DNA of 39,223 bases, from the NCBI GenBank assembly GCA_934647235.1, contig CAKUFG010000027.1, positions 1-39,223 of the forward strand, read 5' to 3'. Of this stretch, positions 31,179 to 38,702 are shown in pieces. The notes under the pieces are model-generated. The model had not been told where the DNA came from. It did not search any database and saw only the letters and a list, made by a program, of their open reading frames with translations. The number at the start of each line of letters is the position of its first letter. The first letter of the stretch is position 1. This stretch comes from an uncultured Clostridia bacterium (GTDB taxonomy: Bacteria > Bacillota > Clostridia > Christensenellales > Aristaeellaceae). Both the position numbers and the translations under genes were made by a program.

Positions 31179-33811
31179 GCGGCAGCCTGACTGTGGGCCT
31201 GCTGGCGCATGTGGATGCGGGCAAGACCACCCTGTCCGAGGCCATGCTGTATCAAAGCGGCACGCTGCGCAGGCTGGGGCGTGTGGATCACCGCGACGCC
31301 TTTCTGGATACCGACGCTCAGGAGCGCGAGCGCGGCATCACCATTTTTTCCAAGCAGGCAGAGCTTTCCTGGCATGGACGTGCCATCACCCTGGTGGATA
31401 CCCCCGGCCACGTGGATTTTTCGGGCGAGACCGAGCGCGCCCTGCGCGTACTGGACTGCGCGGTGCTGGTTATCAGCGCCGCAGACGGCGTGCAGGGGCA
31501 CACCGCCACGCTATGGCGCCTGCTGCAAAGCTACCATGTGCCCACGTTTCTGTTCATCAACAAGATGGATCAGCCTGGCGCGAACCGCCGCGCGCTGATG
31601 GAAGAATTGAAAAACCGCCTGTCCGACGGCTGCGTGGACATGCTCTCCCCCGACCGGATGGAGCAAATTGCCACCTGCAGCGAGGAAGCGCTGGCGCACT
31701 ATCTGCAAGATGAGGCCGTGCCCGACGCGCTGATTGCCCGGCTGACCGCCCAGCGGCTGCTGTTTCCCTGCTTTTTCGGCTCGGCGCTGCGCCTGGAGGG
31801 CATAGACGCGCTGCTGAGCGCCCTGTGCGCCCTGCTGCCTGCGCCGCAATGGCCGCAGGCTTTTGCCGCGCGGATCTACAAAATCAGCCGCGATCCCCAG
31901 GGCGCGCGGCTGACCTGGATGAAGATCACCGGCGGCAGCCTGCGGGTGCGCGCGCTGCTGTCCGGCCTGTCCCCAGATGCGCCCGGCGGCGCGTGGGAGG
32001 AAAAGGTCAGCCAGCTCCGCATCTATTCGGGCGCAAAGTTCCGCACCGTGGAGCAGGCCGAGGCCGGGACGCTGTGCGCCGTGACGGGACTCAATTACAC
32101 CCGCGCCGGGGACGGCCTGGGCGCGGAGCAGTCGGGCGGCGCGCCGCTGCTGACCCCCGTGTTCACCTATCGCGTGCTGCTGCCAGCAGGCGTTGATCCC
32201 CACCGCGCGCTGGACATCCTGCGCCAGTTAGAGGAGGAAGACCCGCAGCTGCACGTTTTGTGGAACGAGGGTCTGCGTGAAATCCACGTGCAGCTGATGG
32301 GCGAGGTACAATTGGAAATCCTCAGCCGCGTGCTGCGCGACCGCTTCGGCCTGGCCGCCGGCTTTGGCGAGGGCGGCATTCTTTACCGCGAGACCATCGC
32401 CGCGCCCGTCCGCGGCGCGGGGCATTATGAGCCGCTGCGCCACTATGCCGAGGTACATTTGCTGCTGGAGCCCGGCGAGCGCGGCAGCGGCCTGCACTTT
32501 GCCGCCGACTGCCCCGACGAGGTGCTGGAGCGCGGCTATCAGCGGCTGATCCTGACCCATCTGATGGAAAAGCGCCATCCCGGCGTGCTGACCGGCGCGC
32601 CGATCACCGATATGAAGATCACCCTGGTGGCCGGACACGCGCACCCTAAGCACACCGAGGGCGGCGATTTTCGCCAGGCCACCTACCGCGCCGTGCGGCA
32701 GGGGCTGATGAGCGCGCAAAGCGTGCTGCTGGAGCCCTGGTACGATCTGCGCCTGGAGCTGCCGCAGGATTGCGTGGGCCGCGCGATGAACGATATCCAG
32801 CAGATGGGCGGCAGCTTCACCCCGCCCGAAACGCTGAGCGACTGCGTGCTGCTGCTGGGCAGCGCGCCCGTTGCGGCGGCGCGGCACTATGCGCGCGAGG
32901 TAACGGCCTACACCCGCGGGCGCGGGCGGCTCACCTGCACGCTGCGCGGCTACGCGCCCTGCCGCGATCAGGAAGCGGTGGTGGCCGCAAGCGGCTACGA
33001 TCCTGAGCGCGATCTGGGCAACCCAGCCGATTCCATCTTCTGCGCCCACGGCGCGGGCTTTACCGTCAAATGGAACGAAGTCAATCGCTATATGCACCTG
33101 CACCCCGAGCAGGCGGATCGGGCTGACGCGGCGCAGGCTGCCCCCAGCGCGTCCAGCCGCAGCGGCTATCGCGGCACGGCAGCCGAGGATGAAGAGCTGC
33201 AGGCTATTTTTGAGCGCACCTACGGCCCGGCCAAGCCCCGCGCCATGCGCCAGCCGCCGCGAACCAGCCAGCCTACGGTCAACAATCGCCCCATCCCCAC
33301 ACAGCAGGACGGGCCGGAATACCTGCTGGTGGACGGCTACAACATCATCTTTGCCTGGGAGGAGCTCAAGGCCGTCTCGCGGGAAAGCCTGGAGCATGCC
33401 CGTCAGTGCCTGATGGATATCCTGGCCAACTATCACGGCTTCCACCCGTGCGAGCTGATCCTGGTGTTCGATGCCTACAAGGTGGCGGGCAATGTGGGCG
33501 CGGCCGAGGAATACCACGGCATCCACATCGTATACACCCGAGAGGCCGAAACGGCAGACAACTATATCGAAAAGACCATCTACAAAATCGCCAGGGATCA
33601 CCGCGTGCGCGTGGCCACATCGGACGCGCTGGAGCAGATGATCATCCTGGGCAGCGGCGCGCTGCGCGTATCTGCCGCCGAGCTCCACACCCAGGTGCAA
33701 GCCGCCAGGGTGGAAATTGACGCCATCCTGCGCCGCAACAACGCCCGTCCGGACGGCGCAGCCTCCGTGGGCGCAGCCATGCGCCGCGCGATGGAAAAGG
33801 ACGGACAATAG
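31175..33811 (+). CDS. TetM/EF-G-like translation GTPase fused to a Rae1/YacP-like NYN endonuclease
   Basis: 878 residues. The first part, about 1-635, resembles ribosomal-protection GTPases (TetM/TetO, EF-G paralogues): P-loop AHVDAGKT (11-18), switch I DTDAQERERGIT, DTPGH (75-79) and NKMD (129-132), then EF-G domains II-V with HYEPLRHYAEVHL and RAMNDIQQMGGSF. A low-complexity linker (about 640-712) leads to a NYN/PIN-like domain (about 714-865) with LLVDGYNII, LVFDAYK, EAETADNYIEK and VATSDALEQ. That pattern matches Bacillus YacP/Rae1, a ribosome-associated A-site mRNA endonuclease. The acidic residues of the NYN active site look intact. Known: TetM-type GTPases bind near the A site. Inferred: GTP-dependent recruitment of the nuclease to paused ribosomes. 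It could instead be a tetracycline-resistance-like factor. The AAGGAGG ribosome site lies in the TVP38 gene. Confidence 0.88.
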   Translation: MSGSLTVGLLAHVDAGKTTLSEAMLYQSGTLRRLGRVDHRDAFLDTDAQERERGITIFSKQAELSWHGRAITLVDTPGHVDFSGETERALRVLDCAVLVISAADGVQGHTATLWRLLQSYHVPTFLFINKMDQPGANRRALMEELKNRLSDGCVDMLSPDRMEQIATCSEEALAHYLQDEAVPDALIARLTAQRLLFPCFFGSALRLEGIDALLSALCALLPAPQWPQAFAARIYKISRDPQGARLTWMKITGGSLRVRALLSGLSPDAPGGAWEEKVSQLRIYSGAKFRTVEQAEAGTLCAVTGLNYTRAGDGLGAEQSGGAPLLTPVFTYRVLLPAGVDPHRALDILRQLEEEDPQLHVLWNEGLREIHVQLMGEVQLEILSRVLRDRFGLAAGFGEGGILYRETIAAPVRGAGHYEPLRHYAEVHLLLEPGERGSGLHFAADCPDEVLERGYQRLILTHLMEKRHPGVLTGAPITDMKITLVAGHAHPKHTEGGDFRQATYRAVRQGLMSAQSVLLEPWYDLRLELPQDCVGRAMNDIQQMGGSFTPPETLSDCVLLLGSAPVAAARHYAREVTAYTRGRGRLTCTLRGYAPCRDQEAVVAASGYDPERDLGNPADSIFCAHGAGFTVKWNEVNRYMHLHPEQADRADAAQAAPSASSRSGYRGTAAEDEELQAIFERTYGPAKPRAMRQPPRTSQPTVNNRPIPTQQDGPEYLLVDGYNIIFAWEELKAVSRESLEHARQCLMDILANYHGFHPCELILVFDAYKVAGNVGAAEEYHGIHIVYTREAETADNYIEKTIYKIARDHRVRVATSDALEQMIILGSGALRVSAAELHTQVQAARVEIDAILRRNNARPDGAASVGAAMRRAMEKDGQ

Positions 33812-33840
33812 GTTCGCCTGCCAGCACATCCACCTTCCTG

Positions 33841-33869
33841 TTGTGAAAACGGCGAAGTAATGCTATAAT
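33841..33869 (+). promoter_or_regulatory. Promoter of the TetR-family regulator gene
   Basis: TTGTGA (33841-33846), 17-bp spacer, TATAAT (33864-33869), 31 bp before the gene start. No operator palindrome is evident around it. Confidence 0.7.
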
Positions 33870-33899
33870 GAACCGGAAAATCAACGAGAGGAACGGCTT

Positions 33900-34559
33900 A
33901 TGGCGCAGAGAAATAACGAAAAGCGGAATCAGATTCTTTCGGTGGCGTATGAGTGTTTCAGCCGCATGCCCTACGCGCAGGTCTCGCTTGCAAACATCGC
34001 AGAGGGCGCAGAAATCAATAAATCCCTGCTACAGCATTATTATGCCCGCAAAAACGATATCATCAAGGCGCTGCTGGACGAGCTGCTTGCCTTTTCCTCG
34101 GTCTTTATGAACGAGCTGCCCTATGATTACAGCGATATGTTTCTGAAAATTTCGGATTTCAACATGCTGTTTTTCAAGGCTGCGGCGAAAAGCCAGAAGC
34201 TGGATCAGTTTATTACCGCGTCCGTAAGCCAGCCGGAGCTGCTGGCCCTGTGGGACGACAGCATCTGCGGCTGGCTGCGCGGGCTTTGCGGCGAGGATAC
34301 GTTTACCTATCTGCAGCTGCGCACGGCCATTTCCTTTTCCATGGCCGGCTCCATGCACCTGTATCAGCACCGCGACGAACTGGGCATCGATTATCGCTTT
34401 ATCTGCCGCAACCACATTCACTCCATCATGAGCCTGCTGCAGTTTGAGCATGCGGACATCGCGGCGATTTGCGATCAAACGGACGCGCGGCTGCCCGACC
34501 TGCCGGTAGACAGCTATCTGAACTACTGTGAAGAGCACATCAGCTGGTTTACAAGATAA
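33900..34559 (+). CDS. TetR/AcrR-family transcriptional regulator
   Basis: 219 residues. The N-terminal helix-turn-helix (about 8-58) is typical: NQILSVAYECFSR, then VSLANIAEGAEINKSLLQHYYARKNDII, the position of a TetR DNA-recognition helix followed by the YYxxKxDL-like turn. The C-terminal ligand/dimer domain (about 65-219) is helical and not assignable. Target genes are not visible: the gene is alone on its own promoter, and tandem terminators follow. AGAGGAAC gives a moderate ribosome site before ATG 33900. Confidence 0.9.
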   Translation: MAQRNNEKRNQILSVAYECFSRMPYAQVSLANIAEGAEINKSLLQHYYARKNDIIKALLDELLAFSSVFMNELPYDYSDMFLKISDFNMLFFKAAAKSQKLDQFITASVSQPELLALWDDSICGWLRGLCGEDTFTYLQLRTAISFSMAGSMHLYQHRDELGIDYRFICRNHIHSIMSLLQFEHADIAAICDQTDARLPDLPVDSYLNYCEEHISWFTR

Positions 34560-34654
34560 AATCGCCTCTATCATAGGCCGCAAGCCCGCCTTCGCCCCTC
34601 GCCCAAGCCGCGGTTGTAATAAATACAACAAAGCAAATGACACCGTCTTATTTC

Positions 34655-34680
34655 TGCCGCCCTTGGGGCGGCATTTTTTT
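34655..34680 (+). terminator. Rho-independent terminator after the TetR gene
   Basis: TGCCGCCC pairs with GGGCGGCA (TT loop region), followed by seven T. About 95 bp after the TetR gene stop. Confidence 0.85.
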
Positions 34681-34690
34681 GATCCGGAGC

Positions 34691-34708
34691 GGCGGCGATA
34701 TCGCCGCC
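34691..34708. repeat. 18-bp perfect palindrome
   Basis: GGCGGCGATATCGCCGCC, a perfect self-complementary block between two terminators. It has no T tract of its own. Confidence 0.7.
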
Positions 34709-34716
34709 GCCCATGG

Positions 34717-34739
34717 GCCGCATATGCGGCTCTTTTTTT
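34717..34739 (+). terminator. Second terminator-like hairpin
   Basis: GCCGCATATGCGGC (34717-34730) is self-complementary and is followed by seven or eight T. As a second stop just after the first, it may guarantee isolation of the downstream locus. Confidence 0.7.
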
Positions 34740-34887
34740 ATGCGCAAATTTTGTCTGAATTAGGGCTTGGCAAAATCGATAATCAAGATTATGATTTGCA
34801 TATAGGATATGCGTATACTATATGTATCAAGGAGGCATGTATACGCACTCCCGTCGCAGTATCAGCAGTGTATAGGAGGAATCAAGT

Positions 34888-35765
34888 ATGGGCACGACAA
34901 AAATCACCCCCAACAACGGTCGGGAATTCGCCATCGACCAGGGCTATGTCGCGCATATCGACACCAGTCGATGCGTCAACTGCGGCACATCAGCGTCCCG
35001 CCTATCCGCGCATGCACGATGAGCGCATCGCCGTCATCGGCGCAGGCCCTGCGGGTCTGTCCGCCGGTCATTTCCTTTCTTCCCTGGGCTATGACGTAAC
35101 CGTGTTTGAGGGCAACACCGAGCCCGGCGGCATGCTTGTGCGCGCCATTCCCGCGTTCCGTCTGGATCGCAGCGCCGTGCGACAGGATATCGCCAGGCTG
35201 GAAGAAGCCGGCCTGAATATCCAGTGCAGCGCGCGCCTGGGCAAAAAGCAGATTGAAGATCTGCAAAAGGAATATGACGCCATCGTTGTGGCGGCGGGCA
35301 CGCCCCACGGCAAGGAAATCACCTGGGTGCCCAAGTGGAACTATGACAGCGTTTACACTGCCATCCAGTTTATGGACTTTGTAAACAACGATCAGAACAC
35401 CTACCGCATGCCGCACCAGAATTTCGTGGTGAAGGGCAAGGAGGGCGTCGTCATCGGCGGCGGCTCTGTGGCCATGGATACCGCCCGCGCTGCTCTGCGC
35501 CTGGGCGCGACGAAAGTGACCGCCGTCTGCCTGGAATCCGGCGAGCATGTTCCCGCCCACAAGTGGGAAAAGGACGAGGCCGCCGAAGAGGGCGTGCAGT
35601 TTATGGAGGGCTACAGCCCCAAGGCCTATACCGGCCGCGTAAACACGCTGGAAGGCATTGATTTTGTCAAGGTGACGGACTTTGGCAAGGATGAAAACGG
35701 CAAGATCACCTTCAAGACGGACGACAGCCAGCTTGTGCATCTGCCCGTAGATACCGCTGTTATCG
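34888..35765 (+). pseudogene. GltD-like FAD/NAD(P) oxidoreductase pseudogene with internal deletion and lost 3' end
   Basis: The gene starts well: AGGAGG, then ATG 34888 giving MGTTKITPNNGREFAIDQGY and a ferredoxin-like CVNCGT. There the reading frame breaks: after CVNCGT the next bases encode QRPAYPRMHDERIAVIGAGPAGLSAG in another frame, and the original frame stops at TGA 35020-35022. The missing part, about 100-150 residues, would hold the rest of the 4Fe-4S region. From about 35020 the second frame is intact GltD-like sequence: VIGAGPAGLSAG (FAD), NTEPGGMLVRAIP and VIGGGSVAMDTA (NAD(P)). It ends abruptly near 35745-35765, at DTAVI, where it meets the tail of a convergent M56 peptidase gene. 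Relatives are glutamate synthase small-subunit-like and ferredoxin-linked oxidoreductases. A frame that spans it runs on to 36022 but is antisense after the junction. Confidence 0.8.
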
Positions 35766-36904
35766 TCATAGATGGCCGCAATGGGCTTTCCCTGGTAGTA
35801 CCACAGCTTTTCCTTTTCTGTAATCCCGACCGCAACGTATTCCGCGCGCGGCTTCAGGCCCTCGCCGGCTGCAAACGCCTCCGCGCCGCCCCGCGCGGCG
35901 CCGCTGTTTTCCTCAGCAACCGCGCCGGCCCTTTCATTGGGATTGGGGTTTGGGATGGGAGCCGATGTAGCAAAGGCTGTCACCGTCCCGGCAACAAGCG
36001 CCGCAGCAGCGGCAAACGATAAAACAGTCGTCTTTTTGATTTTCATGATTGCCGTAATCCTTTCTTCGATTGCATTCTTGCTGAAATGATTGCAGAGCGG
36101 CGCAAACCCGCTTTTTGTTTCTTCCATGCTGATCAGAACGTTGGCATAAGCGGCTCTTTTCCCGCCGCCAAAGTGACGGACGACGCTTTCATCGCAGGAT
36201 AGCTCCAAATCCCTGTTTGCCAGAACATACATCACCCACACCAGCGGATTGAACCAATGCACGCAGGCGGCCGCAATCAGCAGCAGCTTGGAAAGCATAT
36301 CAAACCGCCTGATATGAACAAATTCGTGTTCCAGAACGTATTGAAGCGTCCGTTCATCCTGCCAGTCCGTTTTCTTCGGCATCAGTATCACCGGGCGCAG
36401 CATGCCGAATGTAAGCGGCGAGGAAATGCGATCGGATTGTCGGATGGTCATTGCGCGCCGCAGAGGATGCGCCTGCAGCCACCGGCGGCACGCGGCGTTA
36501 TCCACCGGCAGGGACGTCTGAAACTCCCGATAGCATTTCCAGTAAGCCACGGCAAAAGCGGCTGCGCAGGCAAGCAGGCCCACGGCCCACACAACGCCCC
36601 AAACAGAAATCGCTGCGCCATTCACCTTGCCAGGCTGCGGCGAAACAGAAAGCGTCTGCATCGCCGGGTCAGCCTTCAGCGCTGCGGCAGGCACATCCGG
36701 CATGACCGCCGCTGTTTTCCGCGCCAGCAAAGCATAGACGCTCAGCCTGGAAGGCAGAGAAAATGGAATCAGCAGCCGCAGAAGTACCGCGCCCCAAAGC
36801 GCCAGGAAGGTCTTTTTAGGCACGCGGTTGATCGTCAGCGCACGAATCACCGTGATTGCCAGGATCATCGCAGCGCCCGCGACGCTCATATGCAGAAAGC
36901 TCAT
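34976..36904 (-). CDS. BlaR1/MecR1-like M56 peptidase, 3' end replaced by rearrangement
   Basis: The open frame is 642 residues, but only about the first 380 are genuine. Those carry N-terminal membrane segments (about 1-50 and 100-125), a zinc-protease motif HEFVH (193-197) with a downstream ELSCDE, a further membrane segment (about 302-322) and a periplasmic-type region ending LWYYQGKPIAAIYDD. From about residue 382 the frame is antisense to the GltD-like pseudogene (junction near 35745-35765), so the last 260 residues are probably nonsense. No penicillin-binding sensor domain is present, as in many BlaR1-like proteins of Clostridia. In the family, this protease senses a signal and inactivates the BlaI repressor. 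The ATG at 36904 is 10 bp after blaI, with GGCAGGG upstream. It may be a pseudogene. Confidence 0.8.
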   Translation of the reverse strand: MSFLHMSVAGAAMILAITVIRALTINRVPKKTFLALWGAVLLRLLIPFSLPSRLSVYALLARKTAAVMPDVPAAALKADPAMQTLSVSPQPGKVNGAAISVWGVVWAVGLLACAAAFAVAYWKCYREFQTSLPVDNAACRRWLQAHPLRRAMTIRQSDRISSPLTFGMLRPVILMPKKTDWQDERTLQYVLEHEFVHIRRFDMLSKLLLIAAACVHWFNPLVWVMYVLANRDLELSCDESVVRHFGGGKRAAYANVLISMEETKSGFAPLCNHFSKNAIEERITAIMKIKKTTVLSFAAAAALVAGTVTAFATSAPIPNPNPNERAGAVAEENSGAARGGAEAFAAGEGLKPRAEYVAVGITEKEKLWYYQGKPIAAIYDDNSGIYGQMHKLAVVRLEGDLAVFILAKVRHLDKINAFQRVYAAGIGLGAVALHKLHALFGGLVLFPLVGGNMLAGFQADGGHFRRAQAQSSAGGIHGHRAAADDDALLALHHEILVRHAVGVLIVVYKVHKLDGSVNAVIVPLGHPGDFLAVGRARRHNDGVIFLLQIFNLLFAQARAALDIQAGFFQPGDILSHGAAIQTERGNGAHKHAAGLGVALKHGYVIAQGRKEMTGGQTRRACADDGDALIVHARIGGTLMCRS

Positions 36905-36914
36905 ATTCCCTGCC

Positions 36915-37274
36915 TCATTCCAGCTTTCCTACAATCTGTCTGAGCTTTTCGATCTGCTCGGCGGAAAGCTTCTTTCGGCCCAGCAGCGCGGCAAACAGCT
37001 TATCAACGCTGCCGTCATACACCTTATTGATCAGCTCGTCGGTTTCCGCCTCCTGCACAGCAGCTTTGGGAATAAGCGCATGGCACATAAAGCCCGGCTC
37101 GCTGCGCTGGATCGCGCCCTTTTTCATACAGCGCTTGATCAGCGTATAGGTTGTATTCACATTCCAGCCCAGCTCGCCGGTCAGCACCCTGGCAATTTCT
37201 TTTGCAGGGGTATCCCCCTCGCGCCAGAGAACCTCCATCACCTTCAGCTCGGAATCAAACAATTTCATCTCCAT
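36915..37274 (-). CDS. BlaI/MecI-family transcriptional repressor
   Basis: 119-residue winged-helix repressor (PF03965). The start is ATG 37274 (MEMKLFDSEL) with GAGGTG 5 bp upstream; a second ATG two codons later is possible. Seen: ELKVMEVLWREGDTPAKEIA, then WNVNTTYTLIKRCMKKGAIQRSEPGF, the classical BlaI recognition region. In the family it dimerises on TACA/TGTA-type operators and is cut by its partner M56 protease. It lies directly before the M56 gene and behind the repeat-flanked promoter, so it probably represses itself. No beta-lactamase or PBP gene is near; the regulated target is unknown. Confidence 0.92.
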   Translation of the reverse strand: MEMKLFDSELKVMEVLWREGDTPAKEIARVLTGELGWNVNTTYTLIKRCMKKGAIQRSEPGFMCHALIPKAAVQEAETDELINKVYDGSVDKLFAALLGRKKLSAEQIEKLRQIVGKLE

Positions 37275-37291
37275 GGAAGCACCTCGTTTCA

Positions 37292-37306
37292 TAAGACTGC
37301 AGTAGT
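37292..37306 (+). promoter_or_regulatory. blaI operator-like repeat, copy 1
   Basis: TAAGACTGCAGTAGT, in the 5' leader of blaI. An inverted copy differing at one of 15 positions lies at 37321-37335. Confidence 0.6.
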
Positions 37307-37318
37307 GGCCATGTGCTC

Positions 37319-37347
37319 ATACTACTACAGTCTTATTGTATTGTCAA
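37319..37347 (-). promoter_or_regulatory. Promoter of blaI-M56
   Basis: On the minus strand: TTGACA (37342-37347), 17-bp spacer, TAGTAT (37319-37324), about 45 bp before the blaI start. Confidence 0.75.
37321..37335 (-). promoter_or_regulatory. blaI operator-like repeat, copy 2
   Basis: On the minus strand TAAGACTGTAGTAGT. It overlaps the -10 box and spacer, where a bound repressor would block RNA polymerase. Confidence 0.65.
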
Positions 37348-37348
37348 T

Positions 37349-37363
37349 ACTACTGGCGTCTTA
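37349..37363 (-). promoter_or_regulatory. blaI operator-like repeat, copy 3
   Basis: On the minus strand TAAGACGCCAGTAGT, 13 of 15 positions as copy 1. It lies just upstream of the -35 box. The three starts are 29 and 28 bp apart. Confidence 0.55.
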
Positions 37364-37413
37364 AATGTCAGTTTTCAGCGCAGTTCCTCTTTGCGGGCCT
37401 CGCAGGCAAACGC

Positions 37414-37447
37414 AAAAATGCGGCGCTGGATATCCAACGCCGCATTT
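37414..37447 (-). terminator. Terminator of dnaJ
   Basis: On the minus strand: AAATGCGGCGTTGGA pairs with the complementary TCCAGCGCCGCATTTTT, a long GC-rich stem followed by five T, 13 bp after the dnaJ stop. Confidence 0.85.
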
Positions 37448-37459
37448 CAAGGTGCTGTA

Positions 37460-38602
37460 TTATTTATCAAACAGGCTCTTCATTTTTTCCAGAAAGCTCT
37501 TGCGCTCGCCATACTCGCGGCCGGTGGTGGCCTCGTCAAACTGCCGCAGCAGCTCCTTTTGCTTTTCGGTCAGCTTGGTGGGCACCTCCACGCGCACGCG
37601 GATGATCAGATCGCCCACATAGCTGGAGCGCACCTGGGGAATGCCCTTGCCGCGCAGACGGAATTCCGTGCCGTTCTGCGTGCCTTCAGGCACGGTATAC
37701 TTGACGGTACCATTCAGCGTGGGCACGTCGATTTCGCCGCCCAGCGCCGCAGTGGTAAAGCTGATGGGCATATCCAGGTACAGGTTGGTGCCGTCGCGCT
37801 TGAACAGCTTGTGCGGGCGCACCGTCACCACGATGTACAGATCGCCGTTGGGGCCGCCGTTCACGCCCGGCTCGCCCTGGCCGTTCATCACGATGGTCTG
37901 GCCGTTATCGATGCCGGCGGGAACCTTGACCGTGCAGGTGCGCTTCCGCTTTACGCGGCCCGTGCCGAAGCACTTGGGGCACTTGTCCTGGATCACCTTG
38001 CCCGTACCGCCGCAGGTGGAGCAGGTGCGCACCGTTACCATAAAGCCGCCCTGCACGCGCACCTGGCCGGTGCCCTTACAGGTGGGGCAGGTCTTGGGCT
38101 GCGTGCCGGGCTTTGCGCCCGAGCCGTGGCAATCCTCGCAGATTTCGGAGCGGTAGAAATCAAAGGATTTTTCACAGCCGAAGGCCGCTTCCTCAAAGCT
38201 GATGCGCAGATCGTAGCGCAGATCGTTGCCCTGCTGAGGGGCGTTCGCGCGCTGCGCGCCGCCCATGCCCGCGCCGCCGAAGAGCTGATCGAAGATCGAG
38301 CTGAAGCCGCCCATATCGCCGAATCCGCCAAAGCCGCTGGTATCAAACCCGCCGGCTCCGCCCGCGCCGCCGTTCATGGGGTCGTTAAACCCAAACTGAT
38401 CGTAGCGCGCGCGCTTGTCCGGATCGGACAGCACCTCGTTGGCCTCGTTCAGCTCACGGAAACGCGCCTCGGCCTCCTTATCGTTGGGGTGCAGGTCGGG
38501 GTGGCACTCCTTGGCCAGCTTGCGGTATGCCTTTTTAATTTCTTCCTGCGAGGCGTTTTTTTGAACGCCCAGCACCTCGTAATAATCGCGTTTCGTTGCC
38601 AT
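37460..38602 (-). CDS. dnaJ: Chaperone DnaJ (Hsp40)
   Basis: 380-residue DnaK co-chaperone. J domain (1-70) with HPD at 34-36, a Gly/Phe region with GGAGGAGGF and FGGFGDMGG (about 75-105), four CxxCxGxG zinc-binding repeats (from CEDCHGSG through CPKCFGTG, about 153-212) and the C-terminal substrate-binding domain. Full length for the family. The start has AGAGGA upstream. dnaK and grpE are not adjacent: the neighbour upstream is a DUF559 gene and there is no CIRCE-type repeat before dnaJ, so heat regulation is not visible from this window. Ends in a clear terminator. Confidence 0.97.
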   Translation of the reverse strand: MATKRDYYEVLGVQKNASQEEIKKAYRKLAKECHPDLHPNDKEAEARFRELNEANEVLSDPDKRARYDQFGFNDPMNGGAGGAGGFDTSGFGGFGDMGGFSSIFDQLFGGAGMGGAQRANAPQQGNDLRYDLRISFEEAAFGCEKSFDFYRSEICEDCHGSGAKPGTQPKTCPTCKGTGQVRVQGGFMVTVRTCSTCGGTGKVIQDKCPKCFGTGRVKRKRTCTVKVPAGIDNGQTIVMNGQGEPGVNGGPNGDLYIVVTVRPHKLFKRDGTNLYLDMPISFTTAALGGEIDVPTLNGTVKYTVPEGTQNGTEFRLRGKGIPQVRSSYVGDLIIRVRVEVPTKLTEKQKELLRQFDEATTGREYGERKSFLEKMKSLFDK

Positions 38603-38626
38603 TTTGTCCTCTTATCTTAAACCCGC

Positions 38627-38665
38627 AATGCGCAATGCGCAGGATACGCCCACGCATTGCGCATT
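38627..38665. repeat. 13-bp perfect inverted repeat between the DUF559 gene and dnaJ
   Basis: AATGCGCAATGCG (38627-38639) and CGCATTGCGCATT (38653-38665), perfect. The arms themselves are made of a repeated GCGCAATGC unit. No T tract follows on either strand. Confidence 0.65.
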
Positions 38666-38702
38666 CGAGTACGTTTGATGTGCGTGCCGGAATAGCGACA
38701 TT

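Larger units (their letters stand above)
34560..34887. other. Non-coding stretch of 328 bp with tandem hairpins and an inverted repeat
   Basis: No gene. It contains two terminators (34655-34680, 34717-34739), an 18-bp perfect palindrome between them (34691-34708) and an inverted repeat GCGTATAC/GTATACGC (34811-34818, 34839-34846) around AAGGAGG, just before the pseudogene. The part at 34740-34880 is AT-rich and may hold the promoter of that pseudogene, but no good -35/-10 pair at 16-18 bp spacing was found. Confidence 0.6.

Noticed and set aside
34836..34874. 12-codon leader peptide (ATG at 34837) before the oxidoreductase pseudogene
   Set aside because: GGAGG ends only one base before the ATG, too close for translation, and the peptide has no run of regulatory codons.
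34637..36022. Single 461-residue plus-strand protein
   Set aside because: Its first 125 residues come from terminators and a frame-shifted leader, and its last 90 are antisense to the M56 gene; only the middle is real, so it is described as a pseudogene.
37313..38620. Long plus-strand frame opposite dnaJ (and 14650-15741 opposite hemW)
   Set aside because: Antisense of strongly conserved genes, Ala/His-rich and without motifs or ribosome site.
38627..38665. Terminator between the DUF559 gene and dnaJ
   Set aside because: The stem is perfect, but no T tract follows on either strand.
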